Assembly (NCBI RefSeq): GCF_904849725.1
Contig: NC_058523.1
Location: 337,445,948-337,509,947 of the forward strand
Direction of reading: 5' to 3'
Origin: Hordeum vulgare subsp. vulgare
Taxonomy: Eukaryota; Streptophyta; Magnoliopsida; Poales; Poaceae
DNA: 64,000 nt
A program made the position numbers and the translations under genes. Positions 34,044 through 45,681 of the stretch are shown piece after piece; the stretch's first letter is position 1, and the number at the start of each line of letters is the position of its first letter. The notes below the pieces were generated by a model. The model did not search any database and was not told where the DNA came from. It saw only the letters and a program-made list of their open reading frames with translations.

Positions 34044-35723
34044 ATGAAGAATCTGAAAGATCCAAGAACAAAAGTCTTGCCCTCAACTACGAGGGGAGGT
34101 AAGGAACTGCCATCTAGCTCTGCACTTGATTCACCTTTAGTTATGAGTAAGTTTGCGACACCACCTCGTGCTAGAAATCTTGATCTGTCGCCTGTGCTAG
34201 ATGATGCTAGAGATGCTACTACTATTGATGATGTTTATGATGCTACTATGTTTGATGATACTATGCTGATACTGCTAGAGATACTATGCCTGATACTGCT
34301 AGAGATGCTATGCGTGATACTGCTAGAGATGCTATGCCTGATACTGCTATCCATGATGCTATGCCTGATACTGCTTTGCCTGATGATGCTAGAGATGCAA
34401 TTTTGCGTGATGGTGCTATGCTTGATACTGCTAGAGATACTACTTTGCCTGATATGCCACTAGGGGTATTCCTTGATGCTCATATTGCTAGAGTTACTGC
34501 CAATGCTCGTGATGCTTCTGAAACTGCCGATACTATTGAGATAGAACCTGCTTTTGCTCCTGCTAGATCTAGCTCTCCTAGATATGAATTGCCTGATATA
34601 CCCGAGGGTTATGTTATGGAGGGAGATATAGCTGAGGATTTTATTGCGTGTAAGGATGCCTATGACGCTGAGAAATTACTTCTCAAGTGGAAGGAAAAAT
34701 CTGTGAAAGCTAGGATGAAATACGACCCGAAGTTTGCCACTTCACCTATCTTTATCATCGATGAGGATTATGAATTCTCTATCGACCCTGAGATAATATC
34801 TCTAGTCGAATCTGATCCTTTCCACGGTTATGAGTCTGAGACGGTCGTAGCCCATCTTACCAAACTATATGATATAGCCACCCTTTTCACTAGTGAGGAG
34901 AAGATCGCTACTAATATATCCTTAAGCTGTTTCCTTTCTCTCTAAAGGATGATGCTAAAGCCTGGTTCACTTCTCTTGCTCCTGGATGTGTGAGTAGTCC
35001 CCAGGATATGGTCTATTACTTCTGTGAGATATATTTCCCTGCCCATAAGAAGCAAGCTGCCTTGCAGGAAATATACAACTTTGCTCAACTCAAAGAAGAG
35101 AGTCTCCCACAAGCTTGGGGGAGGCTCATCCAGCTACAGAATGCTTTGCCTAATCACCCTCTTAAGAAGAACGAGTTACTTGATATCTTCTATAACAGAC
35201 TTAGCGATGCTTCTAGAGACCACCTAGATAGTTGTGTTGGTTGTGTTTTTAGGGAACGAACTATAGAACAAGCTGAGATTCTACTGAATAACATCTTGAT
35301 CAACGATAATGCTTGGACTATTCCCGAACCACCTCCTAAGCCAACTCCTAAGAAAAGAGGTATTCTATTCCTCAGTCCCGAAGATATGCAAGAAGCCAAG
35401 AAATCTATGCAAGAGAAAGGCATTATATCTGAAGAAGTCAAAAATCTACCGCCTATCAAAGAGATCCATGGTCTCGATAACCTGATACAAGTAGTAGAGG
35501 TGAATTCTCTGCGTAGACTCAATGAGAGTGATATTACTTTTGACAAACCTGCTAGCCTATGCTTTGATGAATTTGACAACTTTGTTGCCAAACAACAGAG
35601 TTTCAATGATTATGTTAGCACACAATTGGAACAAAGTACTCGTATGCTTAGTCATTTAAGTGCTTGTGTAGACAGAAATGTCAATGATCTCAAGCTTCTG
35701 AGTAAACATGCCTCTATGATTAC
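34044..35723 (+). pseudogene. Element C gag, N-terminal part, two frameshifts, cut by element E
   Basis: This starts at ATG 34044 (MKNLKDPRTK). It first runs through a degenerate 8-residue repeat region (DTARDAMP units, ~34250-34470) where a one-base loss near 34266 shifts the frame. A second one-base loss near 34903 shifts it again just before the capsid core. The core reads DDAKAWFTSLAPGC, YFPAHKKQAALQEIYNF, LPQAWGRLIQLQNALP and DILDSC-type blocks, recognisable by comparison with the better-preserved copy in E. The frame is open to KHASMIT at 35723, where E inserted, and resumes at 45682. Confidence 0.85.
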
Positions 35724-37347
35724 TGATGCCAACTGTTCTTCTCCTTTGCAACGGCACCACAAGAATGCTGCTAGCACTCCCCGGCAATCGAAAATAGGAG
35801 AATGTTGTTGACGGCCCACAAACGCATGGGATCGCAGCAGTTTTCGAGGGTAGAGTATTCGATCCAAATTTGTTGATTCGCACGACGGGAGGTGAGAGAA
35901 TACTCTCAAGTATTAGCAGTTGAATTGTCAGATTCAACCACACCTGAAAGATTAGTATCTGCAAGCAAAGTAGTAACACCAAAGTAGCGAGTAACGGCGG
36001 TGTAACGAGCGATAGCAGCGGCAAGGAAAAGCAGTAGTGACAGCAATAGCAAGTAGCAACAGTAGCAAGCGACAGTAGTAGCAATAGTAGCAGCAGAGCA
36101 AGACAAGTAACAGCAGTAGCAACAGTAGTAGCAGCAGCAGAGCAAGACAAGTAACAACAGTAGCAACAGTAGTAGCAGCAGCAGAGCAATACAAGTAACA
36201 ACAGTAGCAACAGTAGTAGTAGCAGCAGAGCAAACTCATAGGCAATGGGTCGATGATTTGTTTGGATGATATTCATCATGCAACATTTATAACATGGAGA
36301 GATATGTGGCTAGCTCCCGTTCGTCAATGTGATGTAGGCATGCATTCCATGTGTGGTCATACGTGCTTAGGGAAAAGAACTTGCATGACATCTATTATCC
36401 ATCCCTCCCGTGGCAGCGGGGTCCAAAAGGAAACTAAGGGATATTAAGGTTCTCCTTTTAATAAAGAATCGGACCAACGCATTAGCACTTGGTGAACACA
36501 TGAACTCCTCAAACTATGGTCATCACCGTGAGTGGTTCCGGTTATTATCACTCTGGGGTTGCCGGATCATAACAAATAGTAGGTAACTACAACTTGCAAG
36601 ATCGGATCTAAAACACACATATATTGGTGACAACATAATAATTTCAGATCTGAAATCATGGCACTCGGGCCCTAGTGACAATCATTAAGCATGGCAAAGT
36701 ACTAGCAACATCAATCTTAGAACATAGTGGATACCAGGGATCAATCCCCATCAAAACTAACTCGATTACATGATAGATCTCATCCTACTCATCACCGCCC
36801 AGCGAGCCTACGAATAGATTACTCACGAACGACGAAGAGCTTCATGGAATTGGAGAGGGAAGAAGGTTGATGATGACGATGGCGATGATTTCCCCTCTCC
36901 GGAGCCCAAGACGGACTCCAGATCTGCCTTCCATATGAAGAACAGGTGGTGGTGGCGGCTCCGTATCGTAAACACGACGAAAACTTCTCTTTTTATTTTT
37001 TCTCGGACGTAAGTGAACTTATAGACCTGAGATTGGGGGCGGCAGAGCCGTGTGGGCCCCACAAGCCTGCCCACCGCCACCAGGGGGTGGTGGCAGAGCC
37101 AGGGCTTGTGGCCCACTGGCCCACCCCCTCAGGTGGAACTTGGCGCAGATATTTTTATATTTTCCAAAACTGCTCCCCGTAGATTTTCAGGACGTTTGGA
37201 GAACTTTGATTTATGCACAAAAATAACACCAAGGCAATTCTGCTGAAAACAACGTTAGTCCAGGTTAGTTCCATTCAAATCATGCAAATTAGAGTCCAAA
37301 ACAAGGGCAAAAGAGTTTGGAAAAGTAGATACGATGGAGACGTATCA
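35724..37347 (-). repeat. 3' LTR of element E
   Basis: This LTR is 1,624 bp. Read on the minus strand it starts TGATACGTCTCCATCG at 37347 and ends GGCATCA at 35724. It contains the LTR minisatellite (about 36040-36235) with one ~47-bp unit fewer than the 5' LTR, which accounts for the length difference. Confidence 0.92.
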
Positions 37348-37361
37348 ACTCCCCCAAGCTT
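37348..37361 (-). other. Polypurine tract of element E
   Basis: The minus strand reads AAGCTTGGGGGAGT immediately before the 3' LTR, identical to element C's tract at 50715-50728. Confidence 0.85.
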
Positions 37362-39284
37362 AAAACCTTGTTTGTCCTCAAGCAACTCAGTTGACAAACT
37401 GAGAGAGAAAGAAAAACTTTGACAAACTATGTTTGATCTTGTTGTTGCAACTATGTCTAACTCACAACCAGAATTTCAGCAAGATCACAAGTTAACCACA
37501 TAAGAAAATGACACAAAGGTCTCACGTTAAACTAATATCAATGGCATAATCAGCTAACGAGCAAATAATAATGAGTTTCAAATACCAAACACTTCAATCA
37601 AAACAAGCATGAAACAATATGAATAGATGCTATCTCGCTAGCTCTTTCTGAGACCGCAAAACATAAATGCAGAGCACTTTCAAAGATCAAGGGCTGACTA
37701 AACATTGTAATTCATAGCAACGAAGATCCAGTCATAGTCATACTCAATATCAATCAAAAGCAAAGCATAAAAATGACAGAGGTGCTCTCTAATTGGTGCT
37801 TATATAAGAAGAGGATTACTCAATAGGAAAATAAATAGACAGGCCCTTCGCAGAGGGAAGCATTGATTTGCAGAGGTGCCAGAGCTCAAGCTTTGAAAAC
37901 AGAGATAATAATTTTGGGTGGCATGCTTTCATTGTCAACGCAATGACCAAGAGTTCTCAATATCTTCCATGCTACCCATGCTATAGGCGGTTCCCAAACA
38001 GAAAAGTAAAGTTTTAACTCCCCCACCACCAATCAATCACACTCCACGGCTAGACGAATCCTCGGGTACCGTCCATACGAACATCAATCCGGGGGGAGTC
38101 TTGTTTTACAGTTATGTTTTCGATTGAAGCGTGGAACTGGGCATTCCAATTACCGGCCCCTTTCTCGTGAATGACAGTGAATAAACACATGTCGAGGACA
38201 ACATTCCTAGCATGGAAGATACCAATAGCCCCCTGTCACCAGATGAGCGGTTCGGGCATGCAAAACAGATTATTTCTTGAAGGTTTAGAGAATGGCACAT
38301 GCAAATTTACTTGGAATGGCAAGTAGATACCGCAAATAGGTAGGTATGGTGGAATCTCATGGAAAAACTTTTGGGTTTATGGAAGTGGATGCACAAACAG
38401 TATTCCTGCTTAGTACAAGTGAAGGCTTGCAAAAGACTGGGAAGCGACCAACTAGAGAGCGACAACAGTCATCAAGATGCATTGAGTTTGACTAACATTG
38501 AATGCAAGCATGAACAGGGTATAAATCACCATGAACACGAACATCATAGAGGCTATGTTGATTTTGTTTCAACTACATGCATGAACATGCGCCAAGTCAA
38601 GCTACTTGAAACATTCAAAGGAGAATACCATCCTATCATACTACATCGTAGTCATCTCAAAATCTATGTTGGCATTCAAGACAAACCATTATAAGCTCTC
38701 AGCTAAATAAGCATGGCATCAGAAACTATGATCTCTAAGTTGTCATTGCAAACATGGTTCTCTCACAACAAAGCTAAATCTGGGTCGACAAGCTAGTCAT
38801 ATTTACAAAAACAAAATAGATAGAGTTCATACCAGCTTTTCAGTCTCAGTCACTTCATCATATATCATCATTGTTGCCTTTCATTTGCACGATCGAACGA
38901 TGTGAACGATAATAAGTGCATTGGACTAAGCTGAATCTGCAGGTAAACACAAAGGAGAAGACAAATTAATATGGCTCTTTGAAAGCTAAACAGGTAAGCA
39001 TGTAAGAACCAATAAACATTGTAACCAATATCTTCTACCTTGACACAAAGAAAAAGAAAACTATTTACACATGGAAGCTCCCAACAAGCAAAAGAAGAAA
39101 GAAAAATCTTTTTGGGTTTTCTCAAAAGGACAAAAAAAGAAAACAAGAAAAAAAAACTAGCATGGATAATACAGTGGCAAAGTGTAAACACCGACTAACA
39201 AAGTGAAAGCATAAGCATGAATGTAAAGTCAGTGAGAACACGTACTCCCCCAAGCTCAGGCTTTTGGCCTAGCTTGGTCTACTC
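37362..39284 (-). other. Untranslated 3' internal region of element E
   Basis: No ORF is supported. It matches C's 48784-50714 in reverse. Near its ORF2-proximal end, 39244-39256 carries the complement of a 13-of-14-base copy of the polypurine tract. Confidence 0.8.
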
Positions 39285-40346
39285 CTAAGGTGGGAAATAA
39301 CCAGCTCCAGGATACTCCGGAGCAGACTGTGGATGCCACTGCTGTGTGAGCTCCTCTGGATCCCACTGATAAACTGGCGTCTGGTACTCGACTGGCGGCT
39401 CGGGCACGGGCGCGTGTGGTTGGGCCAAGCCCCAATATGCGTAGATGTCCGCGGGCATAATAGTGTACCTGCCTGCATGAAGATCGAACAAAGAAGGAGC
39501 AGGCAAAGTAATAGTCTCTCGAGTACCCTGACTAAACACCAGGTTATAAATCATTCGTCTACTAGCATCTCTATCCAGAAAATCATGGCGAACCATGCTG
39601 TCATAATCCAGATATTTCTCAGGGAGAAGCATCTCTCCTTCCTCTCCCAGTCTAATGGGTATCTCAAAGTGTCTGGCAAGACGGGTAGCATAGATACCTC
39701 CATAGGGAACACCTTTAGAATGATTCAGGTTCAACCGTTGAGCTACTATAGCGCCCAAGCTATAAGTCTTATCGTTATAAAGGCCCTCGCGCAAAATCGC
39801 AAGGTCTGGAGAACTAAGTGATCCAGCCTCCCCACGGCCAATCAAACATTTTCCCACAAATAGTGAGAAGTACCTAAGCACAGGAAAATGTATGCTAGCA
39901 ATTCTAGCGCGAGACACTCCTCTCTCCTCTCCAACAGCAATAGAACCAATGAAATCCTCCAAGTCCCGTGGACGAGGGTCACGGATATCCCCAACATAAG
40001 GTAATTTTCATACATTGCAAAAGTCCTGCAGCGTCATGCACTGGGGGACATCGTATATCATGAACTCAACCATGGGAGGATTCTTCCTCGGATAAAAGTT
40101 GAAGCTTTGAACGAAAATATTGGTGAGGAGGAGGTATTGTGGGCACTTATCTTTAAAGAACGCAGTAAGACCTGCGTTCTCCACCAAGTAATAAAAGTCT
40201 TCATAAAGTCCGGCGGTGTGCAAAAAATCATCACTTGGCCACTCACACGCTCGAACTTCTGTGACTCGAGGGACTACGTACTTGGTGTGATTCTTCTCAT
40301 CCTCCTCGGGGTTACGGTTTGAAGAGCCTCTCAAGAACCTCCTCAT
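39285..40346 (-). pseudogene. Element E second ORF (ATHILA ORF1-like, function unknown), one stop codon
   Basis: ATG at 40346 (MRRFLRGSS) to a stop at 39285, about 353 codons. One in-frame TGA (40008-40010) interrupts DFCNV/KLPYVGD, and otherwise the frame is continuous. Notable blocks are NFYPRKNPPMVEFMIYDVPQ, ARIASIHFPVLRYFSLFVG, CLIGRGEAGSLSSPDL, YGGIYATRLARHFEIPI and a Pro/Gln-rich C-terminus. The general pattern resembles the ATHILA ORF-1 family (PF03078) from memory, which I could not check. I see no signal peptide or clear membrane segment, so an envelope-like role is not supported. Element C has the same ORF at 47724-48783. Confidence 0.7.
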
Positions 40347-41150
40347 CTTTTCCCTTTTTTAGCTCTGAAAAATTCTGAAATTTTTAGAGACTTCGAAAGA
40401 AAAGTGAATAAGTATTAACCCAACTTGTAGCAACTACTCCTACTAGTGCCTAGAGACCGTATCACATGCTAAAACTACTTGGGACCACCTAAAATCAACA
40501 TTTCTGGCTCAAGAACAGGGTCACCAAGGTAGCAAGAATACGCGAAGGATAAAGCACTAGAGCAAAAACTAATTGGACCAATGGAGGAGTCACTTACCAA
40601 GGAGTAATTTCCCCAAAACGGTTCGGAGAATGGTGCTTTGAGCAAGGAGATCAAAAATCACAGCCAAATGAGCAAGAACGCGGGTTTGAGCTGCGAAACA
40701 GTTTTTTCTGGAGGTGAAAGAAGAGGCTGAGAGCTGGAATGAGTGGAGGGGGTGCCTGTGGGCCCCACAAGCTTGCACTCCGCCACCACGGGGGTGGGTG
40801 GCGGTGGCAGGGCTTGTGGCCCACTGGTCTGGCCCCCCAGGCCAGCTCTGAGGCCTAGAATTTTTTAAAAATTCCAGAAAAATCATACTAAATTTTCAGG
40901 ACCATCCGAGAACTTTTATTTTCGAGGTATTTTTCTCCGGGACGCTAAAACAGGAAACAGGAAAAGCTAAACTAATTCTATCATTTTTCTTCTAAGCAAA
41001 AGAAAATGAAAGCTTTAAAACAGAGGTGTGTGACTCTTTGATTCATCCATTTCATGGTCATCGAAAGAAATCCGTAAATGGGGTTGATCAAGTCCTTATG
41101 ACAAAACCTTCTCGAATCGCAAGACAGAACGGAGAATTTTCTAATAGCCA
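40347..41150 (-). other. Region between gag-protease and ORF2 of element E, with an LTR-like palindrome
   Basis: Non-coding. 40758-40827 is a GC-rich inverted repeat (GTGGGCCCCACAAGC ... CTTGTGGCCCACTGG) resembling the palindrome in E's own LTRs (45379-45447). By analogy with the LTR it may be a promoter for ORF2 RNA; this is inference only. Confidence 0.5.
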
Positions 41151-43928
41151 CTAAGTCACTTCAATGGGGATATGTATCTCCCCAACAAGCAAATCATACT
41201 TCATCTTGACACGAGGAATAGGGCATTCAAAGCTCCGAATGAGAATCGATGAAGTCTTTTTGATAGCATTGATGCAATGTACTTGATATCATTTCTTCGG
41301 AAAGTGCACCGTGTGCTCATTACCGTAGACATGGAAAGTGACATTGCCTTTGTTGCAATCTATAACAACCCCTACAGTGTTTAAAAAGGGTCTTCTGAGG
41401 ATGACAGCCATGGCATCGTCCTCAGGAATATCCAAGATAACAAAGTATGTTAAGATAGTGGTGTTAGCAACCACAACAGGCACATCCTCGCAAAGCCGAT
41501 AGGGAAAGCAGTTGACTTGTCGGCCATTTGCAGAAAAATTTGAGTGGGTGTCAACTTATCCAACTCAAGTCTACGATAAAGAGAAAGCGGCATAACACTA
41601 ACACCGGCTCCAAGGTCACATAAGGTAGTTCTTACGTAGGTTTCCTTTAATTGAGCAAGGTATAGTGGGCACTCCGGGATCACCAAGTTTCTTAGGAGTT
41701 CCACCTTTGAAAGTGTAGTTGGCAAGCATGGTGGAGATCTCAAGATCTGGTATCTTTCGTTTATTGGTCACGATATCTTTCATGTACTTGGCATACGGAG
41801 ACATCTTGAGCATATCAGTTAACCGCATCTGCAGAAAGATGGGTCTTATCATCTCAACGAAGCACTCAAAATCCTCATCATCCTTTTTCTTGGATGGCTT
41901 AGGAGGAAAGGGCATAGGTCTCTGAACCCATGGCTCCCTTTCTTTACCACGCTTCCTAGCAGTGAAGTCATTCTTATCGTATCTCTTAGGTTGTGGGTTA
42001 TCAGGATTAACCATAGGTTCAATCTCCACATCCTCATCATTGCTAGGTTGAGTATTATTATGAACATCACTGTCCATATTGTCACCAGGTTCATGTTCAT
42101 CACCAGATTGTGTTTCTGCATTAGACGCAAAAATATCATTAGGTTCTTCCGGTGTGACGGTATTTGGTGAACTGGCGTGCAGGTTTCTAACATCCTTCTT
42201 CTTCTCCTTAGGATGACTAGGTGTATCAGCATTGATTCCTTGAGAATCTTGACCACTTCTCTTAGGATGACCTTCATGATACAAAGGTTCCTGACTCATT
42301 TTGCCTCCTCTAGTAATGACTCTGATAGAGTTGTCATTTAATTCATTGAGCAGGTCATTCTGAGCTTTAAGTACCTGTTCTACCTGCGTAGTAATCATAG
42401 ATGCATGTTTACTGAGAAGCTTCAGATCATTGACATTTCTGTCTACACAAACACTTAAATGGCTAAGCATACGAGTACTTTGTTCCAAATGTCTGCTAAC
42501 ATAATCATTGAAACTCTGTTGTTTGGCAACAAAGTTGTCAAATTCATCAAAGCATAGGCTAGCATGTTTATCAAAAGGAATATCACTCTCATCAAACCTA
42601 CGCAGAGAATTCACTTCTACTACCTGTATCGGGTTATTGAGACCATGGATCTCTTCGATAGGTGGTAGATTTTTGACATCTTCAGATCTAATGCCTTTCT
42701 CTTGCATAGATTTATTGGCTTCTTGCATATCTTCGGGACTGACGAATAGAATACCTCTTTTCTTTGGAGTTGGCTTAGGAGGTGGTTCGGGAATAGTCCA
42801 AGCATTATCATTGATCAAGATGTTATTCAGTAGGGTCTCAGCTTGTTCTACAGTTCGTTCCCTAAAAACACAACCGGCACAACTATCTAGGTGGTCTCTA
42901 GAGGCATCGGTAAGTCCGTTATAGAGGATATCAAGTATCTCATTCTTCTTAAGAGGGTGATCGGGCAAAGCATTTTGTAGCTGGACGAGCCTCCCCAAGG
43001 CTTGTGGAAGACTCTCTTCTTGGAGTTCAGCAAAGTTGTATATTTCCTGCAAGGCAGCTTGCTTCTTATGGGCAGTGAAATATTTCTCACCGAAGTAATA
43101 GACCATCTCCTGGGGACTACGCACACATCCAGGAGCAAGAGAGGTGAACCAGGCTTTAGCGTCATCCTTTAGAGAGAAAGGAAACAACTTAAGGATATAG
43201 TAGTGGCGGATCTTCTCCTCATTAGTGAAAAGGGTGTCTATATCGTGTAGTTTGGCAAGATGGGCTATGACCGTCTCATAGTCATAACCGTGAAAAGGAT
43301 CAGATTCGACTAGAGAGATTATCTCAGGATCGACACAGAATTCATAATCCTTATCGGTGATAAAGATAGGTGAAGTGGCAAACTTCGGGTCATATTTCAT
43401 CTTAGCTTCCCGAGATTTTTCCTTCCACTTGAGAAGTAATTTCTCAGTGTCATAGCCATCCTTACACGCAAGAAAATCCTCAGCTATCTCTCCCTCCATA
43501 ACGTAACCCTCAGGTATATCAGGCAATTCATATCTAGGAGAGCTAGATCTAACAGGAGCAAAAGCAGGTTCTATCTCAATAGTATCGGCAGTTTCAGAAG
43601 CATCGCGAGCATTGGCAGTAACTCTAGCAATATGAGCATCAAGGAACACTCATAGTGGAACATCAGGCAAAGTAGCATCTCTAGCAGTATCAAGCATAGC
43701 ATCATCACGCAAAATAGCATCTCTAGCATCATCAGGCAAAGCAGTATCAAGCATAGCATCTCTAGCAGTATCAGGCACACGCGACATATCAAGATTTCTA
43801 GCACGAGGTGATGTCGCAAACATACTCATAACTGAAGGTGAATCAAGTGTAGAGCTAGATGGAAATTCCTTACCTCCCCTCGTAGTTGAGGGCAAGACTT
43901 TGGTCTTCGGATCCTTCAGATTCTTCAT
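41151..43928 (-). pseudogene. Element E gag-protease polyprotein, one stop and two late breaks
   Basis: ATG at 43928 (MKNLKDPKTK), nominal stop at 41151-41153. The gag body is open for 677 codons from 43649 to 41616, the best-preserved copy here. It has the DTARDA repeat region, capsid core (LKLFPFSLKDDAKAWFTSLA, FTAHKKQAALQEIYNF, ILDILYNGLTDASRDHLDSC) and a Glu/Asp-rich C-terminal part. A TGA at 43650-43652 interrupts DVPL/VFLD. The protease follows after a frameshift near 41640: CDLGAGVSVMP keeps the catalytic aspartate, and a second shift near 41480 precedes PVVVANTTIL and VILRRPFLNT. A TGA replaces the CGA of C after HFPKK, a CpG-type transition. No pol follows. Confidence 0.85.
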
Positions 43929-43977
43929 AGTGATCAACAGATATAAATTCCAAGGACTCAGAGAATATAGCAATACC

Positions 43978-43995
43978 TCCCCAGCAACGGCGCGA
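43978..43995 (-). other. Primer binding site of element E (tRNA-Asp, two mismatches)
   Basis: Minus strand TCGCGCCGTTGCTGGGGA, ten bases inside the 5' LTR boundary, matches the tRNA-Asp complement at 16 of 18 positions. Confidence 0.8.
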
Positions 43996-44005
43996 GAAAA
44001 ATGCT

Positions 44006-45676
44006 TGATGCCAACTGTTCTTCCCCTTTGCAATGGCACCAGAAGAATGCTGCTAGCACTCCCCGACAATCAAAACTAGGAGAATGTTGTTGACGGCCCA
44101 CAAGCGCATGGGATCAGAGCAGTTTTCGAGGGTAGAGTATTCGACCCAAATTTGTTGATTCGCACGACGGGAGGTGAGAGAATACTATCAAGTATTAGCA
44201 GTTGAATTGTCAGATTCAACCACACCTGAAAGATTAGTATCTGCAAGCAAAGTAGTAACAACAGAGTAGCGAGTAACGGCGGTGTAACGAGCGATAGCAG
44301 CGGCAAGGAAAAGCAGTAGTGACAGCAGTAGCAAGTAGCAACAGTAGCAAGCGACAGTAGTAGCAACAGTAGTAGCAGAGCAAGACATGTAAGAACAGTA
44401 GCAATAGTAGCAGCAACAGCAGAGCAAGACAAGTAACAGCAGTAGCAACAGTAGTAGCAGCAGCAGAGCAAGATAAGTAACAACAGTAACAACAGTAGTA
44501 GCAGTAGCACAACAAGACAAGTAACAATAGTAGCAACAGTAGTAGCAGCAGCAGAGCAAACTTGTAGGCAATGGGTCGGTGATTTGTTTGGATGATATTC
44601 ATCATGCAACAGTTATAACACGGAGAGATATGTGGCTAGCTCCCGTTCGTCAATTTGATGTAGGCATGCATTCCGTGTGTCGTCATACGTGCTTAGGGAA
44701 AAGAACCTGCATGACATCTATTGTCCATCCCTCCCGTGGCAGCGGGGTCCAAAAGGAAACTACGGGATATTAAGGTTCTCCTTTTAATAAAGAACCGGAC
44801 CAACGTATTAGCACTTGGTGAACACATGAACTCCTCAAACTATGGTCATCACCGGGAGTGGTTCCAGTTATTGTCACTCCGGGGTTGCCGGATCATAACA
44901 CATAGTAGGTAACTACAACTTGCAAGATCAGATCTAAAACACACATATATTGGTGACAACATAATAATTTCAGATCTGAAATCATGGCACTCGGGCCCTA
45001 GTGACAAGCATTAAGCATGGCAAAGTAGTAGCAACATCAATCTCATAACATAGTGGATACTAGGGATCGATCCCCATCAAAACTAACTCGGTTACATGAT
45101 AGATCTCATCCTACTCATCACCGCCCAGTGAGCCTATGAATAGATTACTCACGAACGACGAAGAGCTTCATGGAATTGGAGAGGGAAGAAGGTTGACGAT
45201 GACGATGGCGACGATTTCCCCTTTCCGGAGCCCAAGACGGACTCCAGATCTGCCTTCGAGATGAAGAACATGTGGTGGCGGCGGCTCCGTATCGTAAATG
45301 CGACGAAAACTTCTCTTTTTTATTTTTTCTGGGACGAAAGTGAACTTATAGACCTGAGGTTGGGGGCGACAGAGCCGTGTGGGCCCCACAAGCCTGCCCA
45401 CCGCCACCAGGGGGGTGGTGGCGGAGCCAGGGCTTGTGGCCCACTGGCCCACCCCCTCAGGTGGAACTTGGCGCAGATATGTTTTATATTTTCCAAAACT
45501 GCTCCCCGTAGATTTTCAGGACGTTTGGAGAACTTTGATTTCTGCACAAAAATAACACCAAGGCAATTCTGCTGAAAACAACGTCAGTCCAGGTTAGTTC
45601 CATTCGAATCATGCAAATTAGAGTCCAAAACAAGGGCAAAAGAGTTTGGAAAAGTAGATACGATGGAAACGTATCA
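44006..45676 (-). repeat. 5' LTR of element E
   Basis: This LTR is 1,671 bp, ending GTATCA at 45676 on the plus strand and beginning TGATGCCAAC at 44006. It contains the palindrome at 45379-45447 and the CAGTAGCAACAGTAGTAG-type minisatellite (about 44330-44565) with one more ~47-bp unit than the other LTR. Confidence 0.92.
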
Positions 45677-45681
45677 ATTAC

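Larger units (their letters stand above)
35724..45676 (-). mobile_element. Gypsy LTR retrotransposon E, reverse strand, nested in element C gag
   Basis: This element is 9,953 bp, with the perfect duplication ATTAC at 35719-35723 and 45677-45681. It is the same superfamily lineage as C but a different subfamily. The LTR 3' ends differ (C ends ..GGAAGCA, E ends ..GTTGGCATCA), while gag and ORF2 are clearly related. On the minus strand the order is 5' LTR (45676-44006), primer site, gag-protease, ORF2, polypurine tract, 3' LTR (37347-35724). Its coding regions have fewer breaks than C's. By eye the LTR pair differs by about 4%. Confidence 0.95.

Noticed and set aside
35724..45676. Nested element E looking older than its host C by LTR divergence
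   Set aside because: An early sample of 190 bp suggested this, but counting over more than 1 kb gave about 4% for E and about 3.6% for C, which is not a reliable difference by eye.
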